A stretch of DNA of 64,000 nt from Reinekea thalattae (GTDB lineage: Bacteria > Pseudomonadota > Gammaproteobacteria > Pseudomonadales > Natronospirillaceae). Of this stretch, positions 44,532 to 55,578 are shown piece by piece. The notes beneath the pieces were generated by a model. That model worked only from the letters and a program-made list of their open reading frames with translations, did not search any database and was not told where the DNA came from. How positions within the stretch are numbered: position 1 is the stretch's first letter; each line of letters opens with the position of its first letter. Location: contig NZ_VKAD01000001.1 of assembly GCF_008041945.1 (NCBI RefSeq), positions 248,001-312,000 on the forward strand, given 5' to 3'. The translations under genes were made by a program, and so were the position numbers.

Positions 44532-45620
44532 TTAAAACTGCTTTTTACCCATTCTGACAAAGGGTAGTGAAATTACCGTTGCAGGCAACTTCTTACCTCG
44601 AATATCGACCCAACATTGTTCGTCAATGTTGTTATCCACCCGAGCTATCGCAATAGATTGGTTAAGTGTCGGTGAAAAGCTACCGCTGGTCAATTCGCCG
44701 ACCAGTGTTGTTTCATCACTGGCGTAAACCTTTTGCTCAGCACGCATAACGCCTTTCGCATCAAGCACTAGTCCAACCAATTTTTGCTGATTCGCTTGGT
44801 TTTTGATAGCTGTCAGTGCTTGGCGGCCAATAAAGTCACGTTCTTCTGGTTGCCAAGCAACAGTCCAGGCCATAGCAGACTCTAACGGGTGGTTCTGTTC
44901 GGTCATGTCATTGCCGTATAGGTTCATGCCGGCTTCTAAACGCAAGGTATCGCGTGCGCCTAAGCCGCAAGGCTGAACACCTGCGTCTAGCAAAGCCTGC
45001 CAAGCCGCTGTTGCCTGTTCTGCTGGCAGCATGATTTCTAAACCGTCTTCACCGGTATAGCCGGTGCGAGCAATAAACCAGTCGTCTATTGGCAAGCCTT
45101 GGAAAGGCGAGAGCTGGCTAATGAGCTCTGACTGAGTGTCATTAAAAGCCTGCTGGCTACGTTCAAGAGCGTTGGGGCCTTGCACTGCGATCATGGCAAG
45201 CTCTGGGCGTTCCTGTATCTGAACATCAAAGTTAGCGCCATGCTGATTAAACCAAGCGAGGTCTTTTTCGCGTGTTGCGCAGTTGACCACGGTGCGATAA
45301 CCGAGGTCGGTCTTATAAACAATCAGGTCGTCCAATATGCCTGCCTGTTCATTCAGTAGAGCGGTATAAAGCGCCTTGCCGTCGCTTTTTAATCGCGCCA
45401 CATCGTTAGCTAACAGGTAGCGCAAAAAGTCACTTGCTTGAGGCCCTTCAACGTCAACGATGGTCATATGAGAAACATCGAACATACCTGCGGATTCACG
45501 CACATAGGTGTGTTCAGTTTTTTGCGAGCCATAATTTATCGGCATTTGCCAGCCACTAAAATCGACCATTTTGCCGCCAGATTTTAAGTGCGCTTCATAA
45601 AGTGGGGTTTTGTTAGCCAT
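44532..45620 (-). CDS. gcvT: Aminomethyltransferase, T-protein of glycine cleavage
   Basis: 362 aa. Transfers the aminomethyl group to tetrahydrofolate, releasing ammonia and 5,10-methylene-THF. Seen: [53 protein letters not shown], and the C-terminal [20 protein letters not shown]. First gene of gcvT-gcvH-gcvP-gcvR. AAGG is very close to the ATG. Confidence 0.96.
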   Translation of the reverse strand: MANKTPLYEAHLKSGGKMVDFSGWQMPINYGSQKTEHTYVRESAGMFDVSHMTIVDVEGPQASDFLRYLLANDVARLKSDGKALYTALLNEQAGILDDLIVYKTDLGYRTVVNCATREKDLAWFNQHGANFDVQIQERPELAMIAVQGPNALERSQQAFNDTQSELISQLSPFQGLPIDDWFIARTGYTGEDGLEIMLPAEQATAAWQALLDAGVQPCGLGARDTLRLEAGMNLYGNDMTEQNHPLESAMAWTVAWQPEERDFIGRQALTAIKNQANQQKLVGLVLDAKGVMRAEQKVYASDETTLVGELTSGSFSPTLNQSIAIARVDNNIDEQCWVDIRGKKLPATVISLPFVRMGKKQF

Positions 45621-45647
45621 AAGCCTTGAATCATTAATTGGATGAAC

Positions 45648-45674
45648 CGTTCCCAGCGCGTCGCAAAGGGAACG
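45648..45674 (-). other. Hairpin in the gcvT leader
   Basis: CGTTCCC (45648-45654) pairs with GGGAACG (45668-45674) in the 5' leader of gcvT. No glycine riboswitch core was recognised here. The T-run precedes the hairpin on the gcvT transcript, so it is not a terminator. Confidence 0.5.
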
Positions 45675-45760
45675 AAAAAATGAGGAGGGCAGGCTATCTT
45701 ATTCTGAGTGTTTTACCAAGTAGGAAATGGCAGGAAAGCCAAGCAGAATCAATTGTTGAC

Positions 45761-45988
45761 CTATTGGCCAATTTTTGTGGTATCTACAGAAGTTATAGGT
45801 TTGGTTGAAACATAAATCCGTTCAGCCTTCATTGCTTTGATCAGTGCCAGCGACGATTTTTGGGCAACGTCGGTGGTAAGGTTGGTCAGCTGAGTCAAGT
45901 TTAAGCACTGTGAGTTTAAGTCACTGAATGCAAATTCGATCAGTTCTTCTTTGCTGAGTAGATTTTTACCAAGAATAATAGCCGTCAT
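45761..45988 (-). CDS. Small protein of unknown function upstream of gcvT
   Basis: 75 aa, no recognised family. It begins MTAIILGKNLLSKEELIEFA and has a helical middle (LNLTQLTNLTTDVAQKSSLA) without signal peptide, cysteine pairs or membrane segment. GGGG stands about 11 bases upstream of ATG. It is on the same strand as gcvT, 140 nt ahead. It could be a short functional protein or a chance frame; codon use looks ordinary. Confidence 0.4.
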   Translation of the reverse strand: MTAIILGKNLLSKEELIEFAFSDLNSQCLNLTQLTNLTTDVAQKSSLALIKAMKAERIYVSTKPITSVDTTKIGQ

Positions 45989-46129
45989 GAGCTATTGCCC
46001 CTTCTAAATGAATGTATGTTGGTGACAATTTAGTTATCGACCAGACACCGATTTGGTTTAGCGCTGTACGCCTTTTTCTTGATAAAAATTAATGGCTGAT
46101 TGTTTTATCTGCTCTTTTGTTTATGAAGA

Positions 46130-46219
46130 AAACCTGTTTGCCTGAGCGGCCATCCAGTGCCATTAGCTTAAACCGCTTGATGGTTGGCCGCTCGCTTGAC
46201 CGTTCAGCAAAGCAGGTTT
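46130..46219 (-). terminator. Long imperfect palindrome downstream of the cobalamin adenosyltransferase gene
   Basis: Arms: AAACCTGTTTGC (46130-46141) with GCAAAGCAGGTTT (46207-46219), and inside them GAGCGGCCA (46144-46152) with TGGCCGCTC (46185-46193). It begins 8 nt after the stop at 46227 on the minus strand and ends in a T-rich GGTTTTCTTC, so it can terminate that transcript. Its 90-bp size is larger than a simple terminator and resembles a palindromic intergenic element. Confidence 0.65.
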
Positions 46220-46226
46220 GTTTGGA

Positions 46227-46784
46227 TTAGCGTTTATGGCGTGATTGCCAAAGTACTTCATCACCGCCAGCTTCGATAACTAAGTAGCGTGCTAAGACGA
46301 ACAGGTAATCTGAAAGCCGGTTTAAATAGCCCTGAGCAATAAGGTGCGGCGCCTGTTCTTGTTGATTGAATGCAACGATGGATCGTTCTGCACGGCGACA
46401 AATTGAGCGAGCCATATGGGTGTGAGCGGCGGCTAGATTCCCGCCCGGTAAAATGAAATTTTCCAGCGGTGGAATATCCTGATTGAGTCGGTCTATTTCT
46501 TGTTCTAGATCAGTGATTAATTGCTCGGTCAGTAACTCATAACCGGGCATGGCCAGTTCGCCACCCAAATCAAATAGATCATGCTGGCGCTGAATTAGCG
46601 CTGAGTGAGCAGGATGTGTTTGGGCTAGGGTTTCGCAAATCACGCCAATACAACTATTCAGTTCATCGATATCGCCAATGGCATGAATGCGTAAGCTTGC
46701 TTTAGATATACGTTCGTTTGTACCGAGTCCAGTGTCACCCTTGTCACCGGTTCGGGTGTAAATTTTTGAAAGGCGAAAGCCCAT
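46227..46784 (-). CDS. Cob(I)alamin adenosyltransferase, PduO type
   Basis: 185 aa. Transfers adenosyl from ATP to cob(I)alamin to make coenzyme B12. Seen: N-terminal ATP-binding KIYTRTGDKGDTGLGTNERI, the helix SICRRAERSIVAF and C-terminal YLNRLSDYLFVLARYLVIEA, typical of PduO-type enzymes. No B12-dependent enzyme is nearby in the window. AAGGAATAAAAAA precedes ATG. Confidence 0.93.
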   Translation of the reverse strand: MGFRLSKIYTRTGDKGDTGLGTNERISKASLRIHAIGDIDELNSCIGVICETLAQTHPAHSALIQRQHDLFDLGGELAMPGYELLTEQLITDLEQEIDRLNQDIPPLENFILPGGNLAAAHTHMARSICRRAERSIVAFNQQEQAPHLIAQGYLNRLSDYLFVLARYLVIEAGGDEVLWQSRHKR

Positions 46785-46868
46785 TTTTTTATTCCTTAAA
46801 CTGTTAAATTTAGAAGGCTATTTTAAAGTCTGTCTAAGCACGATCTTAGAGGCTGGACAGATTTGTGT

Positions 46869-47960
46869 TTAGTTATTTGTTAGCGGCAGCTTAATGCTCA
46901 AACAGGAGCCAACGCCTTGTTTAGAGGTAACGCTTAGCTTGCCTTGATGATGTTGACTGACAATTTGCTGGCATAAAGCCAAGCCAATGCCGTGTCCGCT
47001 CGCTTTGGTGGTGAAGGATGGTTCAAATAGCCGTTGTTGTGTTGCTTCGTCCATTCCCATGCCGTTGTCGCTAACGCTGATTAAACATTGTTTATCTCTG
47101 GTTGTTTTCTGCTCAAGCAGAATATCTGCTTGCAGGATATCTTGTACGCATTGGCGACGCTCTTCGATCGCATCTAAAGCATTATCGATTAAATTTATCA
47201 GCACCTGTTGCAGTTCGATAAAAATACCGCTGATTTTTTCATTGGGGTTGGCGATGTCGGTTTTAATGTTGATCGGTAAACATGCCGACAGTTGTTGGTA
47301 GCGAGGCGTCAGGTACGTCATTGCTAGGCTGCGCTCGATCAGCTCTGCAACAGTAAAAACCTGCTGTGGTGCGGCATTGGTTTGGCTGAACTGCAATAAG
47401 TTTTGGCTAAGCTCAGAAGCGCGCAGGGCTGACTGCTCTATCTGGTTTAAGAATTCAAAAATATCACGCTGTGTTAAGTAGTTTTTGAGTTGGTTGAGAT
47501 CAATATTCAACTCAGCTGCCAGCGTTTGATTAGCGGCCAGCGGCTCACCTAGACGGCGATTAATATTTTGTACGTTCTGTTGAATAACGCTCAGCGGGTT
47601 GTTGATGTCGTGAGCGACGCCGCTGGTCAGTGTTGCGATAAGCTCTTTACGTTGTTTTGCCAGCTCGGTCGCAGGGTCTTGATCCGACTCAGACTCAGAG
47701 TCATCTTTGTGATGTTCTGTATCACTATCAGAAGCGGAATGCCCCAATTGCATTGCATGGCTCTGCCGTCTTGATAGCCCAGCCAGCACCAACAGTGAGA
47801 TAAACACCAACAGTAGACAGAGTTTAATAACCACTAAGCCATCTTGTTGCCATACTAAAAGCCCTGCTAGCCCGCTACAGGTGAGCGATAACAGCCACAG
47901 TAGCTTGTGTACCGTTTTAATCCGTTGATCGCGACTGTTGTCATTCATAGACATTGCCAT
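46869..47960 (-). CDS. Membrane sensor histidine kinase
   Basis: 363 aa. Two hydrophobic segments (about 18-36 and 42-62) with only a few residues between them, so almost no periplasmic sensor. An acidic/serine-rich linker follows (73-98). Dimerisation box SGVAHDINNPLSV with phospho-His H117; ATPase boxes LINLIDNALDAI (N), SDNGMGMDE (G1), FEPSFTTKASGHGIGLAL (F and G2). No response regulator is adjacent, so it is an orphan kinase. Three in-frame ATGs lie within five codons. Confidence 0.9.
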   Translation of the reverse strand: MAMSMNDNSRDQRIKTVHKLLWLLSLTCSGLAGLLVWQQDGLVVIKLCLLLVFISLLVLAGLSRRQSHAMQLGHSASDSDTEHHKDDSESESDQDPATELAKQRKELIATLTSGVAHDINNPLSVIQQNVQNINRRLGEPLAANQTLAAELNIDLNQLKNYLTQRDIFEFLNQIEQSALRASELSQNLLQFSQTNAAPQQVFTVAELIERSLAMTYLTPRYQQLSACLPINIKTDIANPNEKISGIFIELQQVLINLIDNALDAIEERRQCVQDILQADILLEQKTTRDKQCLISVSDNGMGMDEATQQRLFEPSFTTKASGHGIGLALCQQIVSQHHQGKLSVTSKQGVGSCLSIKLPLTNN

Positions 47961-47996
47961 TGTTAGTTAGGTCAGTAGAGCTAGATAAATAGATAT

Positions 47997-48956
47997 TTAA
48001 GCGTCTGTCTGACTGTGCTGAATAATGCGCTGATACCAGCGGCTTATAAAGGGTGTTGCAAAGCCAGTCTGCCTAGCCTGTTCTAATAAAAAACCAAGAA
48101 TAAAGTCGATCTCGGTTTTACGAGCTTGTCGAACGTCTTCGGCCATCGATGAGCGGTTGTTGGCCGTCAGTTGTGCCAGTGAGCGGACAAATGCTACAGC
48201 ATCGGCTGGCGGCTTGATATCTTGCTGGCGCATCAGGTGAGTAACTTCTTGGCAAATACCGGCTACATCGGCAGTGAACTCAGGCGCAAGCACATCGCCA
48301 TTATTGCATTGTGCGTAGGCGGTGATCGGGTTGATGACGCTGTTGGCTAATAGCTTATGCCATAACACCTGCTGAATGTTGGGGTTGGCGGTTAGGCCTA
48401 AAAACGGCGTTGTTTGCGAACAGTCATCGATAAGCTGTTTCACCAGCGTTGGTAATGGTTGAGGTGTCGGGTAGCCAATTTGAGTTTGCCCGAGCGCGGT
48501 CTGGCAAAACACGTGACTGCTTTGTTTAACGGCACCGCAGGTAGTTGCTCCCCAAAGTACGCGCTCGGCAAATTCATCACTGAGGGCTTGCTGTGGTCCC
48601 ATACCATTATGCAATAGGATGGCAATCGCTTTAGGGTGTTGCTGAAGCAATTGCTGCGTCATCCTGTGGCTATGAAAGGCCTTACAGCAGACCCAGATAA
48701 TATCTATCGATAGGTTCGGTATCGAGGTGTGCGCTTGCCACTTTAGAGTTGTTAAGGATGGCTGCAAGGATTGTTGCTTTGCCTCGGCTGGTGAGTCTGA
48801 ATGATTAATAAGCTGCTCAGCCAGCTCTAGGTCGGGTCGATGTGCATAAGCATAGCAATTGTAGTGCTCTTGAAATTGAGCGCATACCAGCGAGCCAATA
48901 GCACCAGGGCCGACGATGAGCATGTTGAGTCGTGATTTGTTCAAAATGGAAGTCAT
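47997..48956 (-). CDS. panE: 2-dehydropantoate 2-reductase (ketopantoate reductase)
   Basis: 319 aa. NADPH-dependent step of pantothenate synthesis. N-terminal Rossmann motif MLIVGPGAIGSLVCAQF, catalytic-type lysine in LWHKLLANSVINPITAYAQC, and C-terminal NNRSSMAEDVRQARKTEID, the substrate-binding signature. The annotation as PanE rests on these motifs; related reductases share the fold. Confidence 0.88.
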   Translation of the reverse strand: MTSILNKSRLNMLIVGPGAIGSLVCAQFQEHYNCYAYAHRPDLELAEQLINHSDSPAEAKQQSLQPSLTTLKWQAHTSIPNLSIDIIWVCCKAFHSHRMTQQLLQQHPKAIAILLHNGMGPQQALSDEFAERVLWGATTCGAVKQSSHVFCQTALGQTQIGYPTPQPLPTLVKQLIDDCSQTTPFLGLTANPNIQQVLWHKLLANSVINPITAYAQCNNGDVLAPEFTADVAGICQEVTHLMRQQDIKPPADAVAFVRSLAQLTANNRSSMAEDVRQARKTEIDFILGFLLEQARQTGFATPFISRWYQRIIQHSQTDA

Positions 48957-49350
48957 AGAGCTTGCGTGATTCGGTTAGAGTCGATGAGTCGCGATGATGG
49001 CATTGCCGGTTCTACTGGGCAAGTCTGATTAGGAATTGATCAATTTTAGCTTGGAGGGCGATGAGTGACGCTGAGTCCAAAAAAATGCGTAATAAATTTA
49101 AAAAAAGACTGTTGAAATGGACTTAACCGCCCCCACTTATTCGCTGCAATGATGTTACGGCCCAGTACTTTAAGTGCTATCAACCACTTTGTGTAATTAC
49201 CAAGCACTTCGTGTATTAAATAGTGCTTTAAGTCTAAATAAGAGTACCTTGAAAATAAGAATCGCTTGAATCTTATTCAGGACTCTTCAAAGACAACTGG
49301 CGGTAACGAACTATATATAACAGTCCCAACATTTTTTAGGAGGCTTATTC
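48957..49350. other. 394-bp regulatory region upstream of groES
   Basis: No gene. CTTGAAA at 49248-49254 and CTTGAA at 49265-49270 resemble the sigma-32 -35 box, but no CCCCAT-type -10 was found at the right distance. No CIRCE palindrome. Two related 16-bp stretches (CACTTTGTGTAATTA and CACTTCGTGTATTAA) occur about 28 bp apart near 49185-49220. Function is presumably heat-shock control of groESL. Confidence 0.4.
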
Positions 49351-49638
49351 ATGAATATTCGCCCTTTGCAGGATCGCGTTGTTGTTCGTCGCAAAGAAGA
49401 GGAAGAAACGACAGCTGGCGGCATCTTGCTTCCCGGCTCTGCCAAAGAAAAACCATCACAGGGTGAGGTTTTAGCGGTTGGTAATGGTCGTGTATTAGAT
49501 AATGGTGATGTTCGCCCAGTAGATGTGAAAGTCGGTGATACGGTTGTATTTGGTCAGTACGCTGGCAATACCGTAAAGATTGACGGTGAAGAGCTGTTGA
49601 TCATGAGTGAAGGCGACATCTTTGGTGTTATTGAATAA
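49351..49638 (+). CDS. groES: Co-chaperonin GroES
   Basis: 95 aa. Lid of the GroEL folding chamber. Seen: [20 protein letters not shown], the mobile-loop region [20 protein letters not shown] and [24 protein letters not shown] stands seven bases upstream of ATG. It precedes groEL by 35 nt in the standard operon. Confidence 0.98.
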   Translation: MNIRPLQDRVVVRRKEEEETTAGGILLPGSAKEKPSQGEVLAVGNGRVLDNGDVRPVDVKVGDTVVFGQYAGNTVKIDGEELLIMSEGDIFGVIE

Positions 49639-49652
49639 TTTCTGAAATTTGA

Positions 49653-51317
<1,665 letters not shown>

Positions 51318-51338
51318 GCCTTTTCCTCGCTGTATTTT

Positions 51339-51364
51339 AAAAGCCCGCATTTGCGGGCTTTTTT
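51339..51364 (+). terminator. Rho-independent terminator after groEL
   Basis: AAAAGCCCGC-ATTT-GCGGGCTTTT with further T; perfect ten-pair stem. Confidence 0.95.
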
Positions 51365-51535
51365 GTGCCTGAAAGAAAGCTATGCTCTACTAAACCCTGT
51401 GGCCAAAAGGCAGAAACAGCTGTTCAATATGGCGGTTTTTTATTAACCTGCCTGCCTTAGTGTTAGAGTCATTCAGGCTTAGAATAGAAAAATCACTTTA
51501 CTAAAAAGATGTGCTTAAAAAGTAGCCATGTATTC

Positions 51536-52273
51536 ATGAAATTTTTCAATATAAAACTCGTCATTATTTTTGTTGCCAGCTACTTGCTAGTGTTAGTTGT
51601 GACAGCACCGATTCAATGGTGGCTGCCTAAGATTATTCAGCCTGCTCCGTCAACCGGTATTCTGCTACAAAACCCGCAAGGTAATATCTGGCAGGGGCAA
51701 GTCCATGTGCTTAGCCGAGAAGTTCAGCCTGTTACAGTGAGCTGGGATCTGTCGCCCTATAAATTAATCCTGTTACAGGCCGCCGTCGACTTCAGCCTTT
51801 CAGGTCAGGATATAGCGTTAACCGGAAAGGCTTCTTTTAGTCCGTTAGGTATGCGTTTACGGCAACTGAGCGGTTATGCGGATGAGCCATTTGTTGCGCC
51901 ACTGATGCAGCAATATAAAACACAGGTCACGGGCCGTTTAACGGTCCAGCAATTAGCTTTTAATCTCGGCTGGAATCATTCTATTGGCGATTTAGAAGGA
52001 CAGTTGGTTTGGTCGGGCGGTAATGCGCAGATGTCGGTTAACCGGCGTCAGCAGACTTATCAGGTGCCAATGATGATGCTTAATTTACAAGGCGATTCTG
52101 ACGGTTGGCTCGGGCAGGTTTTAGGCAGTCAGCAGCAGTCGTTTATGACGCTATCTTTAACGCCAGAAGGGCGTGCTAGCATTTCGGTAAAGCGCCTACT
52201 TGCTGAGGCTCTTTCAATTCAGCTTCCTGGTTCCACTGAGTCAATTTTAGACTTTTCGCAGCAGGTTTTTTAA
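51536..52273 (+). CDS. gspN: Type II secretion system protein N
   Basis: About 245 aa. Inner-membrane protein accessory to the type II secretion machine. One N-terminal hydrophobic segment (VIIFVASYLLVLVVTAPIQW), then a periplasmic part with GNIWQGQVHVLSREVQPVTV and SWDLSPYKLILLQAAVDFSL, typical of GspN. ATG 51536 puts the membrane segment in the usual place; an upstream ATG at 51509 adds nine residues. Neither has a strong ribosome site. The stop abuts the gspC start. Confidence 0.85.
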   Translation: MKFFNIKLVIIFVASYLLVLVVTAPIQWWLPKIIQPAPSTGILLQNPQGNIWQGQVHVLSREVQPVTVSWDLSPYKLILLQAAVDFSLSGQDIALTGKASFSPLGMRLRQLSGYADEPFVAPLMQQYKTQVTGRLTVQQLAFNLGWNHSIGDLEGQLVWSGGNAQMSVNRRQQTYQVPMMMLNLQGDSDGWLGQVLGSQQQSFMTLSLTPEGRASISVKRLLAEALSIQLPGSTESILDFSQQVF

Positions 52274-53206
52274 GTGAAGGTAAAACGATTACTGCAGTTT
52301 GCAGAGCTTAAATTACAATCTTGGGGTGTGGCGCTGTTGCTCATCACCAGTGCTTGGCTGCTCGCAAAAATTACTTGGCTTGTTATCGCCCCAATGCCCG
52401 GCGTTACTGTACCAAGCCTTGTTGCGTCTGATACACAAGCGAGTTCATCAGCTGGCTCTAGCGCAAATTCCCAGTGGCGAGAATGGGCACAGGCCATTAA
52501 TCAGCGTGCTTTTTTTGGTGAGCCTGAAGCACAGCAAGTTACCGATGCTAGCTCGCAGATTGATGCGCCAGAGACACGCTTAAAGCTTTCGTTATTGGCT
52601 ATTCTCGCCGCCAGCGACCGCGGTGGTTTTGCCATCATTGGGCAATCGTCTTCTTCTGGCAAGGTGTTTCAGGTCGGCGATAACCTCTTTGGTCAGGCGG
52701 TATTGTCGGCGGTATACAGTGATCGAGTAATTATTGAACGTGGCGGCGTTATGGAAACGCTCTACTTTGAAAAAACCAACAGCTCTTCGCTCGCAACGCC
52801 GGTGCCTGAACGGCCGGTAATCGATTCGAATGCCGAGTCATTACAGCAGGCGTTGACCAGCGCTAACCAAGCCATTGCTCAAGGAGCAGATGTTACGCTA
52901 CAAACTCAGGGGGTCCTGGGTTATGTTGAACAGGCGATAAATGAAGATCCTCAAGCTTTACTGAATGAGCTGGGCTTAGAGGTAACCGATCAGGGTTATC
53001 AGGTATCACGCCGTGCTCGGCAGTTACTAATGGTTGGTTTGCGGCCTGGCGATATTATTACGGCGGTAAATAACACGCCAGTGGGTAATATTTCTCAAGA
53101 TCAACAACTGCTTAACCAGCTAATGAGCACGGGTGGACAGGTGTCGATAGAAATTACTCGAGGCTCCAGAACATTAACGATTCATCAAGAAATACCGGCA
53201 CGTTAA
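52274..53206 (+). CDS. gspC: Type II secretion system protein C
   Basis: 310 aa. Connects the inner-membrane platform to the secretin GspD. One membrane segment at about 17-38 (WGVALLLITSAWLLAKITWL), a homology-region domain (about 95-165: LKLSLLAILAASDRGGFAII) and a C-terminal PDZ-like domain (about 215-308: GLRPGDIITAVNNTPVGNIS). GTG start directly after the gspN stop, so translation is coupled. Confidence 0.9.
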   Translation: MKVKRLLQFAELKLQSWGVALLLITSAWLLAKITWLVIAPMPGVTVPSLVASDTQASSSAGSSANSQWREWAQAINQRAFFGEPEAQQVTDASSQIDAPETRLKLSLLAILAASDRGGFAIIGQSSSSGKVFQVGDNLFGQAVLSAVYSDRVIIERGGVMETLYFEKTNSSSLATPVPERPVIDSNAESLQQALTSANQAIAQGADVTLQTQGVLGYVEQAINEDPQALLNELGLEVTDQGYQVSRRARQLLMVGLRPGDIITAVNNTPVGNISQDQQLLNQLMSTGGQVSIEITRGSRTLTIHQEIPAR

Positions 53207-53216
53207 GGAATATAGA

Positions 53217-55139
53217 ATGACGGTTCGAAAAGCACTTAAATTACTACTACTCATGCCAGTATTGTTTATGGCTGCAATGTCGATTGCTGCCGATGATGAA
53301 CGATTCACGCTCAATTTGCAGAATGCAGACATCAAAGAGGTGGTTGACCTTGTTGCTAAGGTGACGGGTAAAACCTTTATTATCGATCCGAGAGTACGCG
53401 GTAATGTTACGGTCATTTCCGATAAGGAAATGACTCAAGCGCAAATATATGAAACCTTTTTAGCGACATTAGAAGTTTATGGTTTCTCTGCAGCCGAAAG
53501 TGGTGATGTCGTCAAGATTATCGCCCAGTCAGACATAAAATCAGCGGGTTTGGGTGTCGATCTTGATGGCTCTGTCGTTGGTGAAGAAATCGTCACTCGC
53601 GTCTTTGCTATTGAAAATGTTAATGCCACTGAATTGGTGCCAATTTTACGGCCATTGGTAGCTAAGTACGGGCATTTAGCCGGAGTCGCTTCAGCTAATG
53701 TTCTTATCATCGCTGATCGTGGTGCTAACTTGGAGCGAATTGCCGATATCATCGAGTTGTTGGATCGTGCCGGCAGTGAGGAGATTGAAGTCGTTGAACT
53801 GCAATATAGCTATGTCAGTTCTATGATCACCCTGTTAGAAAGTATTGCGCCAAGAACACTGACCACCGGTAACGATCGTGCGCCAAGTACGCTCGGTGTG
53901 CATCTGGTTGGCGATGAGCGCAGTAACCGTATTATTGTGAAAGGCGATGTAGAGTCGCGTAGCCAAATTATTGAGTTAATTAAAAAGCTCGATACGCCGG
54001 TTCGGGAGCAGGGGTCGTCTTATAAAGTTATCTTCTTGAATTACGCCGATGCAGCACAGATGGCACAAATATTAGAAGGGGTGTCATCCAGTTCGGTCGT
54101 TTCTGGCGCTGTTGAACAGGTTAATTATCAGCAGGTGCCGGTTTCGATTTTGGCGGACGAAAATCAGAATGCCTTGATTATCAAGGCGTCACCGATTGAA
54201 TTACGCCAGTTGGAAAACCTGATCTCACAATTGGATATTGCTCGCGAGCAGGTATTGATCGAAGCGGCAATTGTTGAAATCAGTGGTTCTAGCGATGATG
54301 CTTTAGGCGTGCAATGGCTAACTAATCCTGAAAATACCTTTGAAAACGGATCGCCGTTTTTCTCTTCATCCAGCGATGTTGCAGGCAATTCGATCAGTAA
54401 CATAGCTTCGTCGGTTGGTAGTGCAGACAGCGCTTTAGGTGCTCTTGCGGGGGTTCCAACAGGTACGACCTTGGCTCTCGCTGATAAATCCTTGTCGATT
54501 ATGTCGATTATCGAAGCGTTGGACTCACGTACTAATACTAATCTGTTGTCGACACCCAGTGTTATGACCTTGGATAACACCGAAGCCTTTATTACCGTTG
54601 GTAGCGAGGTGCCGTTTGTAACCGGTGGTAGCGGCACGGATGATGATCCCTATACGATTGAGCGAGAGGACGTCGGTACCACCTTGACCGTGATACCGCA
54701 TGTCCAAAAGGACGGTACTATCCGTTTAGAGGTGGATCAGTCGGTCGAGTCTATTCTTGGTGATGTTGTTTCGGGTGCTGTCGATATCATTACCAGTAAA
54801 AAAGAAATCAAGACAGAAATTCTGGTCGAAGATAGCCAAATTGTTGTACTAGGCGGACTGATCTCTGACGAGTTGGTGGAATATGAGTCTGGCATTCCGG
54901 TGCTCAGTCGCATTCCGCTGATCGGTTGGCTGTTTAAATCAACCTCGACCAGCAAGACTAAGAGCAACCTAGTGGTGATTATGCGTCCGACGATCGTTAA
55001 AGATAATTTGAGCGAATACCGTCGAAAACGTCTCGATGGGCTTTGGGAGTTGCGCATCGGTGGTGACTCGTCATTGCAGCAGCCGGATGCTGAATCTCTC
55101 TATGATGGCAGTTTCCTCGAAGGGATTATCTCTGAATAG
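53217..55139 (+). CDS. gspD: Type II secretion secretin GspD
   Basis: 640 aa. Outer-membrane pore. Signal peptide (LKLLLLMPVLFMAAMSIAAD), N0-N3 domains (FTLNLQNADIKEVVDLVAKV, VFAIENVNATELVPILRPLV, VELQYSYVSSMITLLESIAP), then the secretin domain (about 335-600: LIEAAIVEISGSSDDALGVQ, TLTVIPHVQKDGTIRLEVDQ). The operon stops after gspD: gspE to gspM do not follow, so the rest of the machine must be encoded elsewhere. Confidence 0.96.
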   Translation: MTVRKALKLLLLMPVLFMAAMSIAADDERFTLNLQNADIKEVVDLVAKVTGKTFIIDPRVRGNVTVISDKEMTQAQIYETFLATLEVYGFSAAESGDVVKIIAQSDIKSAGLGVDLDGSVVGEEIVTRVFAIENVNATELVPILRPLVAKYGHLAGVASANVLIIADRGANLERIADIIELLDRAGSEEIEVVELQYSYVSSMITLLESIAPRTLTTGNDRAPSTLGVHLVGDERSNRIIVKGDVESRSQIIELIKKLDTPVREQGSSYKVIFLNYADAAQMAQILEGVSSSSVVSGAVEQVNYQQVPVSILADENQNALIIKASPIELRQLENLISQLDIAREQVLIEAAIVEISGSSDDALGVQWLTNPENTFENGSPFFSSSSDVAGNSISNIASSVGSADSALGALAGVPTGTTLALADKSLSIMSIIEALDSRTNTNLLSTPSVMTLDNTEAFITVGSEVPFVTGGSGTDDDPYTIEREDVGTTLTVIPHVQKDGTIRLEVDQSVESILGDVVSGAVDIITSKKEIKTEILVEDSQIVVLGGLISDELVEYESGIPVLSRIPLIGWLFKSTSTSKTKSNLVVIMRPTIVKDNLSEYRRKRLDGLWELRIGGDSSLQQPDAESLYDGSFLEGIISE

Positions 55140-55578
55140 CTTGGCCACTGAATAATCTGACGGTAGCCAATCAATAATGCTATTAAATTAAATAAATAGC
55201 TCGGTGTGAGTGCCCATGTAGAACCCCTTTAATAATAGGTTCTAGGTCGCTCTAACCGACTATATTTAACGCTGTTCGCGGCCTATTATTGCCACTATTG
55301 AAATACAGTACACGAATACTGTCACCTTTAAATTATAAGAAACACGCTTTTTATCGATTATTATCATATGCATCTTAGTTTTGCTGTGTATTATTAGCAG
55401 CTGTGATTTTTATTTAAGAGTCAAATTTTTGACCACTGGGTCGATGTGTAATAACAATCGGCTGGGTGAGTACCGACTGACCGAGTATCTATAGATTCGA
55501 GTGCCTATGAATTAGAACCCATAGGCTAGGCTCGAGTGCCTATAGGTTCAAGTCAGTCCTCAATTGTTGGAGTTAACC
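55140..55578 (+). other. 439-bp region between gspD and ppc with short repeats and hairpins
   Basis: No gene seen. Two stem-loops: TAGAACC/GGTTCTA (55219-55225 with 55238-55244) and GAACCCATAGGC/GCCTATAGGTTC (55515-55526 with 55538-55549, one mismatch), neither followed by T. CGAGTGCCTAT occurs twice near 55498 and 55533. The second hairpin lies in the ppc leader. Confidence 0.5.

Noticed and set aside
45621-46226. Glycine riboswitch upstream of gcvT
   Set aside because: A GAAGGGGCAA string near 46003 on the minus strand resembles one conserved element, but the other conserved parts are missing and it overlaps the start of a small frame.
49140-49350. CIRCE operator or clear sigma-32 promoter of groESL
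   Set aside because: No TTAGCACTC-N9-GAGTGCTAA palindrome; CTTGAAA is present but no CCCCAT-type -10 at the right spacing.
49266-49466. Plus-strand frame overlapping the groES start
   Set aside because: Out of frame with groES, no family likeness, and it would cross the groES ribosome site.
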